DNA of 64,000 nt from Salipiger sp. H15 (GTDB taxonomy: Bacteria > Pseudomonadota > Alphaproteobacteria > Rhodobacterales > Rhodobacteraceae): the NCBI RefSeq assembly GCF_040409955.1, contig NZ_CP123385.1:1409501-1473500 (forward strand), read 5' to 3'. Under the pieces are notes generated by a model. That model saw only the letters and a list, made by a program, of their open reading frames with translations. It searched no databases and was not told where the DNA came from. The translations under genes and the position numbers were made by a program. Below, piece by piece: positions 21,959 to 31,178 of the stretch. How positions within the stretch are numbered: position 1 is the first letter of the stretch; each line of letters starts with the position of its first letter.

Positions 21959-22896
21959 CAGTTGCCCCCGGTGACCTGGTTCAGCAGGTTCTGGAAGAGA
22001 CCCGGCGCGTTCTGCATGTCACGGCCGGTCTGCGAGTATTCGACCATCGAGCCGGGGTAGAGCTTGACGTTCTCGATCCCCGCCATCTCGCTCAGCGCGA
22101 ACCAGTTGGTCGCCGCCCAGTGGCCGGTGTTGCAGAACGAGACGATCTCTTCGCCCTCGGTCACGCCGAGCGAGGCCTTCAGCGCCTGCACGTCCGAGAT
22201 CTGGCCGATGGCGGTGGCGCCGCTCTGGAAGAACTGCGTGTAGGGGTAGCTCTGCGCGCCGGGCAGGGTGCCGGGCTTGGCGGCGGCGGCATGGGCCTTC
22301 TTGCCCTCGAAGAAGGGCGCCGGGCGGGCGTCGAGCAGCACCGCCTCGTGGCCGCCGTCGACCACGTCGGCAACCTCGGGGGTCTCGGCGGTCCAGGCGT
22401 CGTTCCAGCTGATCGAGAGCTCGGTCGGTTCGGGCGTCACCGCGTCCTTGCTGAGCGGCAGGCCGGTGTTGACCCAGGCCTGCGCGCCGCCGTTGAGGAT
22501 CGACAGCTCGGTGAAGCCCGAGCTCTTCAGCGTCCAGTAGACGCGGGCGGCGGCGCCGAAATCGGTGTCGGTGTCGCCCTGCGCGACGATGACCACCGGC
22601 GCGTCGGGCTCGAGGCCGAGCTTTTCGTAGGTGGTCTCGAGCTGGTCCACCGGCACGGTGGCGCCGGGGTTCTCGTCGGGGCCGCGGAAGAGCCCGTAGG
22701 GGGCCGAGACGGCGCCGGCGATGTGGCCGTCGGCATAGGCGTCGCCGCGGATGTCGAGCACCTTCGGGGCGTCCTCGGCGGCGAGGGCGGTGTCGAGTTC
22801 GGCGGGGCTGACCAGCGGGCCGAGGTCGGCGGCGAGCGCGCCGGTGGCTGCAAGGCCGCTGAGCGCGGCGGTGAGGGCAATCGCTTTGTAGGTCAT
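21958..22896 (-). CDS. Periplasmic two-domain sulfurtransferase (rhodanese)
   Basis: A 312-residue exported protein: signal peptide (about 1-22, ending ALA), an N-terminal rhodanese domain (about 30-150) and a C-terminal rhodanese domain (about 165-300). The C-terminal domain has the active-site cysteine Cys255 in CNTGHWA. In the N-terminal domain the corresponding loop has no cysteine (VIVAQGDTD), so it is a structural pseudo-domain, as usual for tandem rhodaneses. It is the first gene of the sulfur operon, coupled to the YeeE/YedE transporter, and probably delivers or processes thiosulfate sulfur in the periplasm. Confidence 0.92.
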   Translation of the reverse strand: MTYKAIALTAALSGLAATGALAADLGPLVSPAELDTALAAEDAPKVLDIRGDAYADGHIAGAVSAPYGLFRGPDENPGATVPVDQLETTYEKLGLEPDAPVVIVAQGDTDTDFGAAARVYWTLKSSGFTELSILNGGAQAWVNTGLPLSKDAVTPEPTELSISWNDAWTAETPEVADVVDGGHEAVLLDARPAPFFEGKKAHAAAAKPGTLPGAQSYPYTQFFQSGATAIGQISDVQALKASLGVTEGEEIVSFCNTGHWAATNWFALSEMAGIENVKLYPGSMVEYSQTGRDMQNAPGLFQNLLNQVTGGN

Positions 22897-22913
22897 GGGG
22901 AGGCCTTCTCGTT

Positions 22914-22925
22914 AACGTGCACGTT
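22914..22925. promoter_or_regulatory. Palindromic operator candidate of the sulfur operon
   Basis: A perfect 12-base palindrome AACGTGCACGTT lies 18 bases before the rhodanese start, between it and an AT-richer stretch (22926-22940) that could be the promoter. A repressor bound here would block the operon. No regulator gene lies next to it, so the protein that binds is unknown. The rest of the 218-base gap to the MFS gene shows only GC-rich sequence. Confidence 0.45.
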
Positions 22926-23114
22926 TGCCGTCTTATTTCGGTCGCGGGGGCGGCGCTGCAAGGGCCGGGGCCGCGCCGCGGCGGGGGCGGCGCGGGACAG
23001 CGCTCCGGCAATCGCGGATCGCTTGGACCGGTGATTTTCCAGCGGGGCGGGACCGGGAAACTCTCCCGCCGGAGGCGCCCGGCGGAAGACGGCGTTCTTA
23101 TTTCGGGCCGAGTG

Positions 23115-24332
23115 TCACTCGAGCCCGCTGCGCCGCGCGTCGCGCAGGGTGATGGCGAAGAGCACGAAGCCCGCCGCGCTCAGCGCCGCGCCGACATAGC
23201 CCGCCGAGGGGAAGTCGTAGCCGGCGGCGATCACCCGCGCGGCGAGGAACGGGCCAAGCGCGTTGGCGACGTTGAAGGCGGCGTGGTGCAGCGAGGCGGC
23301 AAGTTGCTGCGCCTCGCCCGCGACGTTCATCAGCCGCGTCTGCATCACCGTCGAGACCCCGCCGAGCACGCTCATCGACAGCACGGCAAGCCCCATGGTC
23401 CAGAGCCCGCCCGCGACGGCGGCGGGGAAGAGCGCCAGCACGATCGCCCCCGCGCCGAAGGAGACGAAGGCGGTGAGGTTGAGGTTGCGGTCCGCCAGCG
23501 CCCCCATTAGCAGGTTGAAGATCGTCATGCCGACCCCGGCCGCCATCAGCATCACCGCCACCATGTGCTCGGAGGCGCCGAGCGTCGTCTGCACGGTCGA
23601 GGCGATGTAGGTGTAGACCGCGAAGAAGCCGCCGAAGCCGATGGCGCCGGTGGCCAGCGTCAGCCAGACCTGCCGGTTCCGCAGCGCGCCGAGCTCGCGC
23701 AGCGGGTTGGCGCGCGGATCGGCCGGGGTGCGCGGGGCCTTGAGATAGACCGCGAAGGCCGTCGCCAGCGACAGCGCGCCGACCAGCACGAAGCCCGAGC
23801 GCCAGCCGATGTACTGGCTCATCCAGCTTGCGGCGGGCACGCCGATGGTGGTGGCGAGGGTGAGGCCGAGGAACACCCGCGACACCGCCGTCGCCCGCTT
23901 GTTGCGCGGCACGATCGAGGCGGCGACCAGCGCCGCCACGCCGAAATAGGCGCCGTGCGGCAGGCCCGAGGCAAAGCGCGCGAGGGTGAAGAGCCCGAAG
24001 GTCGGGGCCATGGCCGAGAGCGTGTTGAAGGTCGCGAAGGCCAGCATCAGCCAGATCAGCAGCATGCGCTTGCGCATCTTCGCCCCGGCCACGGCCAGCA
24101 CCGGCGCGCCGACCACCACGCCGAGCGCGTAGGCGCTGATCGCATCCGCCGCCCGCGCCTCGCTGACGCCGAGCTCATGCGCGAAGTTGGGCAGCAGCGC
24201 CATGGCGGCGAACTCGGTCGTGCCGATGGCGAAGCCGCCCATGGCAAGCGCGAAGAGCACCATGCGGGCCGAAATCTGGGGGTCGGCGCCGGCCATCGAG
24301 GCAGGCGCGGTCTGGGCCGCTCTGTCGGTCAT
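23115..24332 (-). CDS. MFS transporter, AraJ-type sugar/drug efflux family
   Basis: A 405-residue major facilitator with twelve predicted spans. The N-terminal block GGFAIGTTEFAAMALLPNFAHELGV and the following ARAADAISAYALGVVVGAP are typical of the AraJ/YdhP-like DHA1 subfamily (arabinose efflux and related exporters). I chose the start at 24332 (MTDRAAQ), which leaves about 30 cytoplasmic residues before the first span. Divergent from aroA. Substrate unknown; probably export of sugars, amino acids or drugs. Confidence 0.9.
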   Translation of the reverse strand: MTDRAAQTAPASMAGADPQISARMVLFALAMGGFAIGTTEFAAMALLPNFAHELGVSEARAADAISAYALGVVVGAPVLAVAGAKMRKRMLLIWLMLAFATFNTLSAMAPTFGLFTLARFASGLPHGAYFGVAALVAASIVPRNKRATAVSRVFLGLTLATTIGVPAASWMSQYIGWRSGFVLVGALSLATAFAVYLKAPRTPADPRANPLRELGALRNRQVWLTLATGAIGFGGFFAVYTYIASTVQTTLGASEHMVAVMLMAAGVGMTIFNLLMGALADRNLNLTAFVSFGAGAIVLALFPAAVAGGLWTMGLAVLSMSVLGGVSTVMQTRLMNVAGEAQQLAASLHHAAFNVANALGPFLAARVIAAGYDFPSAGYVGAALSAAGFVLFAITLRDARRSGLE

Positions 24333-24547
24333 GACAATCCGTCGTCTTTTCGGGAATCGGGAGGGATTCCGGCTGTGTGTCTCGCTCCCTGAGATCACAC
24401 CTAGGGCGCGGTCGCGGGGGAGGCAAGCCTTGGCCGCGTGCTTGCGCGGACCCGCGCCTTCCTTTGCGGAACGATGCAGCGCGCGGGCGATGGACGCAGG
24501 CGCAACGCGCTGCTATCAGGCGCGCGAGCGATAACAGGAGAGGCGCC

Positions 24548-25894
24548 ATGTCGAGCCACGGGGACCCCATTCCGATGATTGCCCGCAAGTCCGCGGGTCT
24601 TAAGGGCGAGGCGCATGTGCCGGGCGACAAGTCCATTTCGCACCGGTCGCTGATCCTCGGCGCGCTGGCGGTGGGCGAGACGAAGGTGACCGGCCTGCTC
24701 GAAGGGCAGGACGTGCTCGACACCGCCAAGGCGATGCGCGCCTTCGGCGCCGAGGTCGAGAAGCGTGGCGACACCTGGCACGTGCACGGCGTCGGCGTCG
24801 GCGGCTTCGCCGAGCCGGGCAACGTCATCGACTGCGGCAACTCGGGCACCGGCGTGCGGCTGATCATGGGCGCGATGGCGACCACCCCGATCACCGCCAC
24901 CTTCACCGGCGACGCCTCGCTGAACTCGCGGCCGATGGCCCGCGTCACCGACCCGCTGGCGCTCTTCGGCGCGCGCGCCTACGGGCGCTCGGGCGGACGG
25001 CTGCCGATGACCATCGTCGGGGCGGAAGCCGCGATCCCGGTGCGCTACGCCACCCCCGTTCCTTCCGCGCAGGTGAAATCGGCGGTGCTGCTGGCGGGGC
25101 TCAACGCCCCCGGCGAGACCGTGGTGATCGAGCGCGAGGCGACCCGCGACCATTCCGAGCGGATGCTGACCGGCTTCGGCGCCAAGGTCACCACCGAGGA
25201 GACCTCGGAGGGTCGGGTGATCACGCTCGTCGGCCAGCCCGAGCTGAAGCCGCAGACCATCATCGTGCCGCGCGATCCGTCGTCGGCCGCCTTCCCGGTC
25301 TGCGCCGCGCTCATCACCGAGGGCTCGGACGTGCTGGTGCCGAACATCGGCCTCAACCCGACCCGCGCCGGGCTCTTCTTCACCCTGCAGGACATGGGCG
25401 CGGACCTCAGCTTCGAGAACATGCGCGAGGAGGGCGGCGAGCCGGTCGCCGACCTGCGTGCCAAGTTCTCGCCGAACCTCAAGGGCATCGAGGTGCCCGC
25501 CGAGCGCGCCGCGAGCATGATCGACGAATACCCGGTGCTGTCCGTGGTCGCGGCCTTTGCCAGCGGCAAGACCCACATGCCGGGCGTCAAGGAACTGCGC
25601 GTGAAGGAAAGCGACCGGATCGACGCCATGGCGACCGGCCTGCGGCTCAACGGTGTCGAGGTCGACGAGGGCGAGGACTGGTGGACGGTGCATGGTCGCG
25701 GCTTCGGCGACGTCGCCGGCGGGGCCACGGTGCAGAGCCATCTCGACCACCGCATCGCCATGTCCTTCCTCGTCATGGGCCTTGCCGCCGAGGCGCCGGT
25801 GCGGGTGGACGACGGCGGGCCGATCGCCACTTCCTTCCCGATCTTCGAGACGCTGATGACCGGGCTCGGGGCGGACCTGGGCCGCGAGGCGTGA
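24548..25894 (+). CDS. aroA: 3-phosphoshikimate 1-carboxyvinyltransferase (EPSP synthase), class II
   Basis: A 448-residue enzyme that transfers enolpyruvyl from phosphoenolpyruvate to shikimate 3-phosphate, leading to chorismate. [17 protein letters not shown] near residue 23, [14 protein letters not shown] near 173, [10 protein letters not shown] near 323 and [15 protein letters not shown] near 399 match the class II (Agrobacterium CP4-like) group rather than the E. coli class I. At the glyphosate-contact position the loop reads GNSGTG, with Gly as in class I, where CP4 has Ala. The gene starts the run aroA-membrane protein-cmk-reductase; the next start overlaps its stop (GTGA). Confidence 0.96.
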   Translation: MSSHGDPIPMIARKSAGLKGEAHVPGDKSISHRSLILGALAVGETKVTGLLEGQDVLDTAKAMRAFGAEVEKRGDTWHVHGVGVGGFAEPGNVIDCGNSGTGVRLIMGAMATTPITATFTGDASLNSRPMARVTDPLALFGARAYGRSGGRLPMTIVGAEAAIPVRYATPVPSAQVKSAVLLAGLNAPGETVVIEREATRDHSERMLTGFGAKVTTEETSEGRVITLVGQPELKPQTIIVPRDPSSAAFPVCAALITEGSDVLVPNIGLNPTRAGLFFTLQDMGADLSFENMREEGGEPVADLRAKFSPNLKGIEVPAERAASMIDEYPVLSVVAAFASGKTHMPGVKELRVKESDRIDAMATGLRLNGVEVDEGEDWWTVHGRGFGDVAGGATVQSHLDHRIAMSFLVMGLAAEAPVRVDDGGPIATSFPIFETLMTGLGADLGREA

Positions 25895-26394
25895 CCCGGC
25901 TGCTGCCCGTCGTCGCGGCGCTGGCCGCGGCGCTGCTGCTCTACATGGGCTATTTCACCTGGGCCGTGCTCTGGCCCGGGGCAGGCGGGCAGCTGCCGTT
26001 CGACCTGCGCGCCTTCGGCTACACGGTGGGCGAGGCGCAGCGCTACCTCGTCGCGCTGGGTGACGATGCGCGGGCGGTCTACCTGCTCGAGATGCGCTGG
26101 CTCGGCGCCGCTTTCCGGGTGGTCTTCGGCGTCACGCTGATGATGGGCGCCTGGTACCTTTCGCGCGGGCGGGCCTGGTGGCGGCGCGGCGTCTTCCTCT
26201 TCCTCGCGCTGGCCTGGATGGGGGCGGATGCCGCCGAGAACCTGATGGTCAACGAGATGCTGCTGCGCGGCCCGGTGGCGCTCGATCACGCGCTGGTCGA
26301 GTGGTCGAGCCTCTTCACCCGGCTGAAATTCGTGCTGCTGGCGGTCTGCGGGGTGGGGCTCTTCGGGCTCTGGAAACAGGGGCCGCGGGGCTGA
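25891..26394 (+). CDS. Four-span membrane protein, unknown function
   Basis: A 167-residue integral membrane protein starting with GTG that overlaps the aroA stop by four bases. Hydrophobic segments lie at about residues 4-27, 70-90, 96-118 and 142-160. Between spans 1 and 2 is a soluble loop ending in a conserved-looking [16 protein letters not shown]. There is no catalytic motif. It sits between aroA and cmk, where many Rhodobacteraceae have a small membrane gene. Function not known. Confidence 0.75.
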   Translation: MTRLLPVVAALAAALLLYMGYFTWAVLWPGAGGQLPFDLRAFGYTVGEAQRYLVALGDDARAVYLLEMRWLGAAFRVVFGVTLMMGAWYLSRGRAWWRRGVFLFLALAWMGADAAENLMVNEMLLRGPVALDHALVEWSSLFTRLKFVLLAVCGVGLFGLWKQGPRG

Positions 26395-26485
26395 GCGGCA
26401 CGCCCCCGCGCGCAGCGGCCGCTTCGGCTTGAAGCACGCGCCCCCGCGCGCGATAAAGGCCGCGATCTGAAAGAAAGGGACGGCC

Positions 26486-27109
26486 ATGGCCTTCACCATC
26501 GCCATCGACGGGCCGGCAGCCGCCGGCAAGGGCACGATCAGCCGCGCCGTGGCGGCGCATTTCGGCTTTGCCCATCTCGACACCGGGCTGCTCTACCGCG
26601 CGGTCGGGCGCAAGATGCTCGACGGCACCGATCCGATCCTCGCGGCGCGCGCGCTGCGGCCGCAGGACCTCGGCGTCGAGGGGCTGCGCAGCGCCGCCGT
26701 CGGCCAGGCCGCCTCGCGCGTGGCGGTGATCCCCGAGGTGCGCGCGGCGCTGCTCGACTTCCAGCGTGCCTTTGCCCGGCGCGACGGCGGTGCGGTGCTC
26801 GACGGTCGCGACATCGGCACGGTGATCTGCCCCGAGGCCGAGGCCAAGCTCTTCGTCACCGCCAGCGCCGAGGTGCGCGCCCGCCGCCGCTACGACGAGC
26901 TGGTGGCCGGCGGGGCGCAGACCGATTACGAGACCGTGCTGGCCGAGACCCGCGAGCGCGACCACCGCGACGCCACCCGCGCGGACGCGCCGCTGAAGCC
27001 GGCGAAGGACGCGCTGATGATCGACACGTCGGAGCTGGACGTCGAGGCCGCCGTGGCCGCCGCCATCGCCGCGGTCGAGGCGCGCAGCGTGGAACGGGTG
27101 AGGGGATGA
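26486..27109 (+). CDS. cmk: Cytidylate kinase
   Basis: A 207-residue (d)CMP kinase that makes (d)CDP for RNA, DNA and phospholipid synthesis. The P-loop [15 protein letters not shown] (about residues 7-21), the CMP-binding [10 protein letters not shown] near 32 and [14 protein letters not shown] near 108 are intact. The 91-base gap upstream holds two imperfect copies of a CACGCCCCCGCGCGC element (from 26398 and 26436), probably simple GC repeats. ATGA overlap couples it to the aldo/keto reductase. Confidence 0.95.
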   Translation: MAFTIAIDGPAAAGKGTISRAVAAHFGFAHLDTGLLYRAVGRKMLDGTDPILAARALRPQDLGVEGLRSAAVGQAASRVAVIPEVRAALLDFQRAFARRDGGAVLDGRDIGTVICPEAEAKLFVTASAEVRARRRYDELVAGGAQTDYETVLAETRERDHRDATRADAPLKPAKDALMIDTSELDVEAAVAAAIAAVEARSVERVRG

Positions 27110-28110
27110 GCATGAAGACCGTCCGCATGGGGCCTGCGGGGCCCGAGCTTCCTGCCTTCGGCATCGGCGCCATGTCCTTCGCCGACTTCTACGGCCCGAC
27201 CACCGAGGCCAATTCGTTCGCCGTGCTCGATGCCGCGGCGGCGGCGGGGGTGGTGCACATCGACACCTCCAACGTCTACGGCATGGGCCGCTCGGAGAGC
27301 GCGATCGGGGCCTGGCTCAAGGCCAACCCCGGCGCGCGCGAGACGCTGCACATCGCCACCAAGGCGGGGATCACCAAGGACGCGCAGGGCAACCGCGCCT
27401 TCGACAACTCGGCGGCGCATCTCGAGGCCGAGCTCGACGGCTCGCTGAAGCGGCTGGGGATCGAGCAAGTGGATCTCTTCTACGTGCACCGGCGCGAGGC
27501 GGCGCGGCCGATCGAGGAGGTGACCGAGACGCTGGCGGCGCTGGTGGCGAAGGGCAAGACCGCGAGCTTCGGCTTTTCCGAGATCGCGCCGAGTTCCCTG
27601 CGCCGCGCGGCGGCGGTGCACCCGGTGGCCGCCGTGCAGTCGGAATACTCGCTCGCGACCCGCTTCACCGAGCTGGGGCTGTCGCAGGCCTGCGCCGAGC
27701 TCGGCACCGCGCTCGTCGCCTTCTCGCCGGTCGGGCGCTCGCTGCTGACGGACAGCCCGATCCCGGCGGAGACCATCGCGGCCAACCCGTTCCTCGCCGG
27801 CAACCCGCGCTTCATGGCGCCGAACCTCGCGGCCAACCTCGCGCTCACCGACCGCTTCCGCGCGCTCGCCGCCGAGATGGGACTGCCGGCGGCGGGTCTG
27901 GCCATCGCCTGGCTGCTGAGCCGGGGCGATCACGTGATCCCGATCCCCGGCACGCGCTCGGTGGCGCACCTCAAGGAGCTGCTGACCGGGCTCGAGGCGC
28001 GCCTCACCGAGGAGGATCTCGCGCGCATCGACGCGGTGCTGCCGGTGGGCTGGGCGCATGGCGACCGCTACTCGGCGCAGCAGCACGTCGGGCCCGAGAA
28101 CTTCTGCTGA
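27106..28110 (+). CDS. Aldo/keto reductase
   Basis: A 334-residue NADPH-dependent reductase of the AKR superfamily. The catalytic tetrad is visible: Asp in [11 protein letters not shown] (with Tyr in the same motif, about residue 55), Lys in HIATKAG and His in LFYVHRR (about residue 126). The C-terminal cofactor motif is [12 protein letters not shown] (about 282-293). It belongs to the YghZ/pyridoxal-type branch by overall pattern. It is coupled to cmk, probably only by operon position. The substrate cannot be deduced. Confidence 0.9.
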   Translation: MSMKTVRMGPAGPELPAFGIGAMSFADFYGPTTEANSFAVLDAAAAAGVVHIDTSNVYGMGRSESAIGAWLKANPGARETLHIATKAGITKDAQGNRAFDNSAAHLEAELDGSLKRLGIEQVDLFYVHRREAARPIEEVTETLAALVAKGKTASFGFSEIAPSSLRRAAAVHPVAAVQSEYSLATRFTELGLSQACAELGTALVAFSPVGRSLLTDSPIPAETIAANPFLAGNPRFMAPNLAANLALTDRFRALAAEMGLPAAGLAIAWLLSRGDHVIPIPGTRSVAHLKELLTGLEARLTEEDLARIDAVLPVGWAHGDRYSAQQHVGPENFC

Positions 28111-28123
28111 CCCGGGCCCGGAG

Positions 28124-28171
28124 CGGGGGCGCTGCCCCCGCACCCCCGGAGTACTTGACGAAAGATGAAAG
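28124..28171 (+). repeat. GC-rich intergenic repeat, copy 1
   Basis: A 7-bp perfect hairpin (CGGGGGC 28124-28130 / GCCCCCG 28134-28140) is followed by CACCCCCGGAGTACTTGACGAAAGATGAAAG. The same pattern occurs in reverse orientation at 41549-41610, and a shorter fragment (CCCGCGGGATATTT) at 35522-35537. It looks like a dispersed intergenic element of the genome, here serving as the end of the aldo/keto reductase transcript. Confidence 0.55.
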
Positions 28172-28180
28172 GGGCAGGAC

Positions 28181-28834
28181 ATGTCGCATGTCACCCTCGT
28201 GCGGCACGGGCAGGCCAATACCCATGCCAAGGACGAGACCAGCTATGACCGGCTGAGCGATCTCGGCCGCCAGCAGGCGCGCTGGCTGGGCGATCACCTG
28301 CGCGGCACCGGCGAGGTCTTTGCCCGCGCCTATTGCGGCACGCTGCAGCGCCACCGCGAGACCGCCGCCGAGATGGGGCTGGCGCTGGAGGTGGTGCAGG
28401 ACGCGCGGCTCGACGAGCTGGAATATTTCACCATGGCGCAGCTCATGGACCAGCAGCACGGCATCGCCCTGCCGCCCGACCGCGAGGGCTTCATCCGCCA
28501 CCTGCCGACGCTCTTCACCTATTGGCGCGAGGGGCGGCTCGAGGGCGCGCCGGAAAGCTTCGCCGCGTTCGAGAGCCGGGTCGGCGACGTGCTGGCCGAG
28601 ATCGCCGCGGGCGAGGGGCGCGCCGTGGTGGTGACCTCGGGCGGGCTCATCGGCATGGCGATGCGGGTGACCATGGGGCTCGAGATGCAGGCGCTGGCCC
28701 ATGCCTGCCTTGCCATCGAGAACACCTCGCTGCACCGCTTCCAGCCGCTCTCGACCGGGCTTTGCCTCACGCTCTTCAACGCCGTGCCGCACCTCGAAGG
28801 GGCAGAACGGTCACTGGCGCGCACCCATCTCTGA
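28181..28834 (+). CDS. Histidine phosphatase-superfamily protein
   Basis: A 217-residue protein of the branch that includes phosphoglycerate mutase-like phosphatases. The phosphohistidine motif LVRHGQANTHAKDE lies at residues 5-18, with Glu at about 80 in LDELEYF. The second active-site motif, usually SHGG, reads VVVTSGGLIGMAMR (about 145-158), so a serine replaces the second histidine; this variant also exists in real phosphatases. Substrate unknown. Monocistronic, flanked by the intergenic repeat upstream. Confidence 0.85.
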   Translation: MSHVTLVRHGQANTHAKDETSYDRLSDLGRQQARWLGDHLRGTGEVFARAYCGTLQRHRETAAEMGLALEVVQDARLDELEYFTMAQLMDQQHGIALPPDREGFIRHLPTLFTYWREGRLEGAPESFAAFESRVGDVLAEIAAGEGRAVVVTSGGLIGMAMRVTMGLEMQALAHACLAIENTSLHRFQPLSTGLCLTLFNAVPHLEGAERSLARTHL

Positions 28835-28899
28835 GCCCCGCCTTCCCCCGGCGAATCCTTTTGGGTAGCAATGCGGGGAGTTTGGCTTTGGAGAGACGG

Positions 28900-29961
28900 A
28901 TGACACATCTGTGGGTGCGCGCGGAGCAGCGGCAGAACGAGGACCGGGTGGGCGTGACCCCCGAGGGGGTGAAGGCGCTGATCGCCGCGGGGGTCCGCGT
29001 CACCGTCGAGGAAAGCCGCGCCCGAGTCATCGGCATCGACGGCTACCGTGCCGCCGGGGCCGAGATCGCGCCCGAGAACAGCTGGCCGGACGCGCCCGCC
29101 GAGGCGATCATCTTCGGCCTCAAGGAACTGCCCGAGGACGGCACGCCGCTGCGCCACCGCCACATCATGTTCGGCCATGCCTTCAAGGGTCAGCCGGCCG
29201 GGCAGGTGCTGCTGAAGCGCTTCGTCGCGGGGGGTGGGGCGCTCTACGATCTCGAGTACCTCGTCGACGAGAGCGGCCGGCGCGTCGCGGCCTTCGGCTA
29301 CTGGGCGGGCTACGCGGGGGCGGCGGTGACGCTGCTGGCCTACGCGGCGCAGCTGCAGGGCGGGATCTGCGGCCCGGTCTCGGTCTGGCCGAACGCCGAC
29401 GCGATGGAGGCCGCGGTCACCGATGCGCTCGACGCGGCGGGCGGGGCTCGGCCGCGGGCCATGGTGATCGGCGCGCTGGGGCGCGTCGGCACCGGGGCGG
29501 GGGACCTCTGCCGCAAGGCCGGTGTCGAGGTCACCCAGTGGGACATGGCCGAGACCGCGCATGGCGGGCCCTTCCCCGAGGTTCTGGACCACGAGGTCTT
29601 CTTCAACTGCATCCTCGCGCGGCCGGGCACGCCGGTCTTCGTGCCGGCCTCTGCGACAACCGATCCGCGCCGGCTGCGCGCCATCGGCGACATCGCCTGC
29701 GATCCCGACAGCGACTTCTCGCCCGTCAAGGTCTACGGCCATGTCACCGACTGGCAGTCCCCGGCGCTGCGCGTGCATGACGCGCCGCCGCTCGACGTCA
29801 TGGCGATCGACAACCTGCCCTCGCTGCTGCCGCGCGAGAGCTCGGAGGATTTCGCTGCCCAGCTCTTGCCGCACCTGCTGACCCTGACCGCACTGGATGC
29901 CGGCGTCTGGGGCCGGGCGGCGGCGACCTACACGACTTATCTTGAGGAGGAACTTGCATGA
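28900..29961 (+). CDS. Saccharopine dehydrogenase, lysine-forming type
   Basis: A 353-residue enzyme with an alanine dehydrogenase/PNT-type N-terminal domain (LWVRAEQRQNEDRVGVTPEG at residues 3-22, FGHAFKGQ near 91) followed by a Rossmann domain with VIGALGRVGTGAGDLC near 188. This is the Lys1 architecture, interconverting saccharopine with lysine plus 2-oxoglutarate. In bacteria it usually serves lysine catabolism. The ATG follows GGAGAGACGG. The gene overlaps the next saccharopine gene by ATGA. Confidence 0.88.
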   Translation: MTHLWVRAEQRQNEDRVGVTPEGVKALIAAGVRVTVEESRARVIGIDGYRAAGAEIAPENSWPDAPAEAIIFGLKELPEDGTPLRHRHIMFGHAFKGQPAGQVLLKRFVAGGGALYDLEYLVDESGRRVAAFGYWAGYAGAAVTLLAYAAQLQGGICGPVSVWPNADAMEAAVTDALDAAGGARPRAMVIGALGRVGTGAGDLCRKAGVEVTQWDMAETAHGGPFPEVLDHEVFFNCILARPGTPVFVPASATTDPRRLRAIGDIACDPDSDFSPVKVYGHVTDWQSPALRVHDAPPLDVMAIDNLPSLLPRESSEDFAAQLLPHLLTLTALDAGVWGRAAATYTTYLEEELA

Positions 29962-31085
29962 TTCACTGGTGCGGAACGGGGCTCTCGTCGGTCCCGGGGC
30001 TGCGGCGCCTGATCGAGGCGGGGCACGAGGTGACGGTCTGGAACCGGACCGAGGCCAAGGCCCGCGAGGCCGTCGGTGACCTGACGGACCGCATCCACGC
30101 CTTCGCCCCGGACGCGGTCGAGGCGGCGGTGCAGGAGGGCGACGTGATCGTCTCGATGCTGCCCGGCGACTGGCACGTGATGCTGGCCGAGATCGCCATC
30201 GCCAGGAAGGCGCATTTCGTCTCGTCCTCCTACATCTCGCCGGAGATGCGCGGGCTCGATGCCAAGGCCAAGGCGGCCGGGGTGGCGCTGGTCAACGAGG
30301 TCGGGCTCGACCCGGGGATCGACCACCTGATGGCGCATGACCTCGTGGCGGACTACCGCGCCTCGGACGCCTTCGATCCCGCGAACGAGGTCAGCTTCCT
30401 GAGCTACTGCGGCGGCGTGCCGAAGGAGGCCAACGCCTTCCGCTACAAGTTCTCCTGGGCGCCGGTCGGCGTGCTGAAGGCGCTGCGCTCGCCGTCGCGC
30501 TCGATCCGGCATTTCGAGGAGCTGAAGGTGGCGCGGCCCTGGGATGCGCTGACCCGCTACGACGCGCCGCTCGATCCGCCCGAGAGCTTCGAGGTCTACC
30601 CGAACCGCGACTCGCTGCCCTTCCTCGAGCAGTACGAGTTCGGCGCGGACTGGAAGGTGAAGGACTTCGTGCGCGGCACGCTGCGGCTCAACGGCTGGTC
30701 CGAGGCCTGGAAGGAGATCTTCGCCGAGGTCGAGACGGCGGATGACGCGCGGCTGGCGCAGATGGCCGCGGACCTGCTGGCGCAGAACGCCTATGCCGAG
30801 GGCGAGCCCGACCGCGTGGTGCTCTGCGTCACGCTCAAGGCCGAGAAGGCCGATGAGACCGTCTGGCACAAGACCTGGGTGATGGACGCCTGGGGCGACG
30901 CGCGCGGCTCGGCCATGGCGCGGCTGGTGTCGATGCCGGTGTCCTGGGCGATCGAGGCGGTGCTGAACCGCGAGATCAAGCCCGGCGTTTCGGCGGCGCC
31001 GTCCGATCCCAGACTTGTCACGCGCTGGCTGGGCGGGGTCGAGACCTTGGCGCAGCGGCTGATGCGGGTGGACGAGGCGGGCTGA
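29958..31085 (+). CDS. Saccharopine dehydrogenase, glutamate-forming (saccharopine reductase) type
   Basis: A 375-residue partner of the preceding enzyme. Residues 1-120 form a Rossmann domain opening MIHWCGTGLSSVPGLRRLIEAGHEVTVWNR, with SMLPGDWHV near 70. The central part has NEVGLDPGIDHLMAH (about 112-126), the family signature of saccharopine dehydrogenase (Lys9/LYS9-like). Together with the lysine-forming enzyme it gives the two steps lysine to saccharopine to aminoadipate semialdehyde plus glutamate, or the reverse. It ends at a strong bidirectional terminator. Confidence 0.9.
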   Translation: MIHWCGTGLSSVPGLRRLIEAGHEVTVWNRTEAKAREAVGDLTDRIHAFAPDAVEAAVQEGDVIVSMLPGDWHVMLAEIAIARKAHFVSSSYISPEMRGLDAKAKAAGVALVNEVGLDPGIDHLMAHDLVADYRASDAFDPANEVSFLSYCGGVPKEANAFRYKFSWAPVGVLKALRSPSRSIRHFEELKVARPWDALTRYDAPLDPPESFEVYPNRDSLPFLEQYEFGADWKVKDFVRGTLRLNGWSEAWKEIFAEVETADDARLAQMAADLLAQNAYAEGEPDRVVLCVTLKAEKADETVWHKTWVMDAWGDARGSAMARLVSMPVSWAIEAVLNREIKPGVSAAPSDPRLVTRWLGGVETLAQRLMRVDEAG

Positions 31086-31119
31086 GCGGCCCGCCGGTCC
31101 CTGCCGGGAAAGCGCTGAA

Positions 31120-31159
31120 GCAAAGGGGCCCCGGGTCGCGATGACCCGGGGCCCTTTGC
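31120..31159. terminator. Bidirectional terminator between convergent genes
   Basis: A 17-bp stem (31120-31137 with 31143-31159, one extra G in the left arm) and a 5-base loop, A-rich on the left and T-rich on the right of the stem base. It serves both the saccharopine gene and the leftward CYTH gene. Confidence 0.8.
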
Positions 31160-31178
31160 ATTGCCGGGGGGCGGGCGC

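Noticed and set aside
22931..23106. Duplicated TCTTATTTCGG as target-site duplication of an insertion
   Set aside because: The 154 bases between the copies show no inverted ends, no coding potential and the usual base composition; chance is more likely.
26398..26450. Two CACGCCCCCGCGCGC elements before cmk as an operator
   Set aside because: They are simple GC repeats, without symmetry or a nearby regulator.
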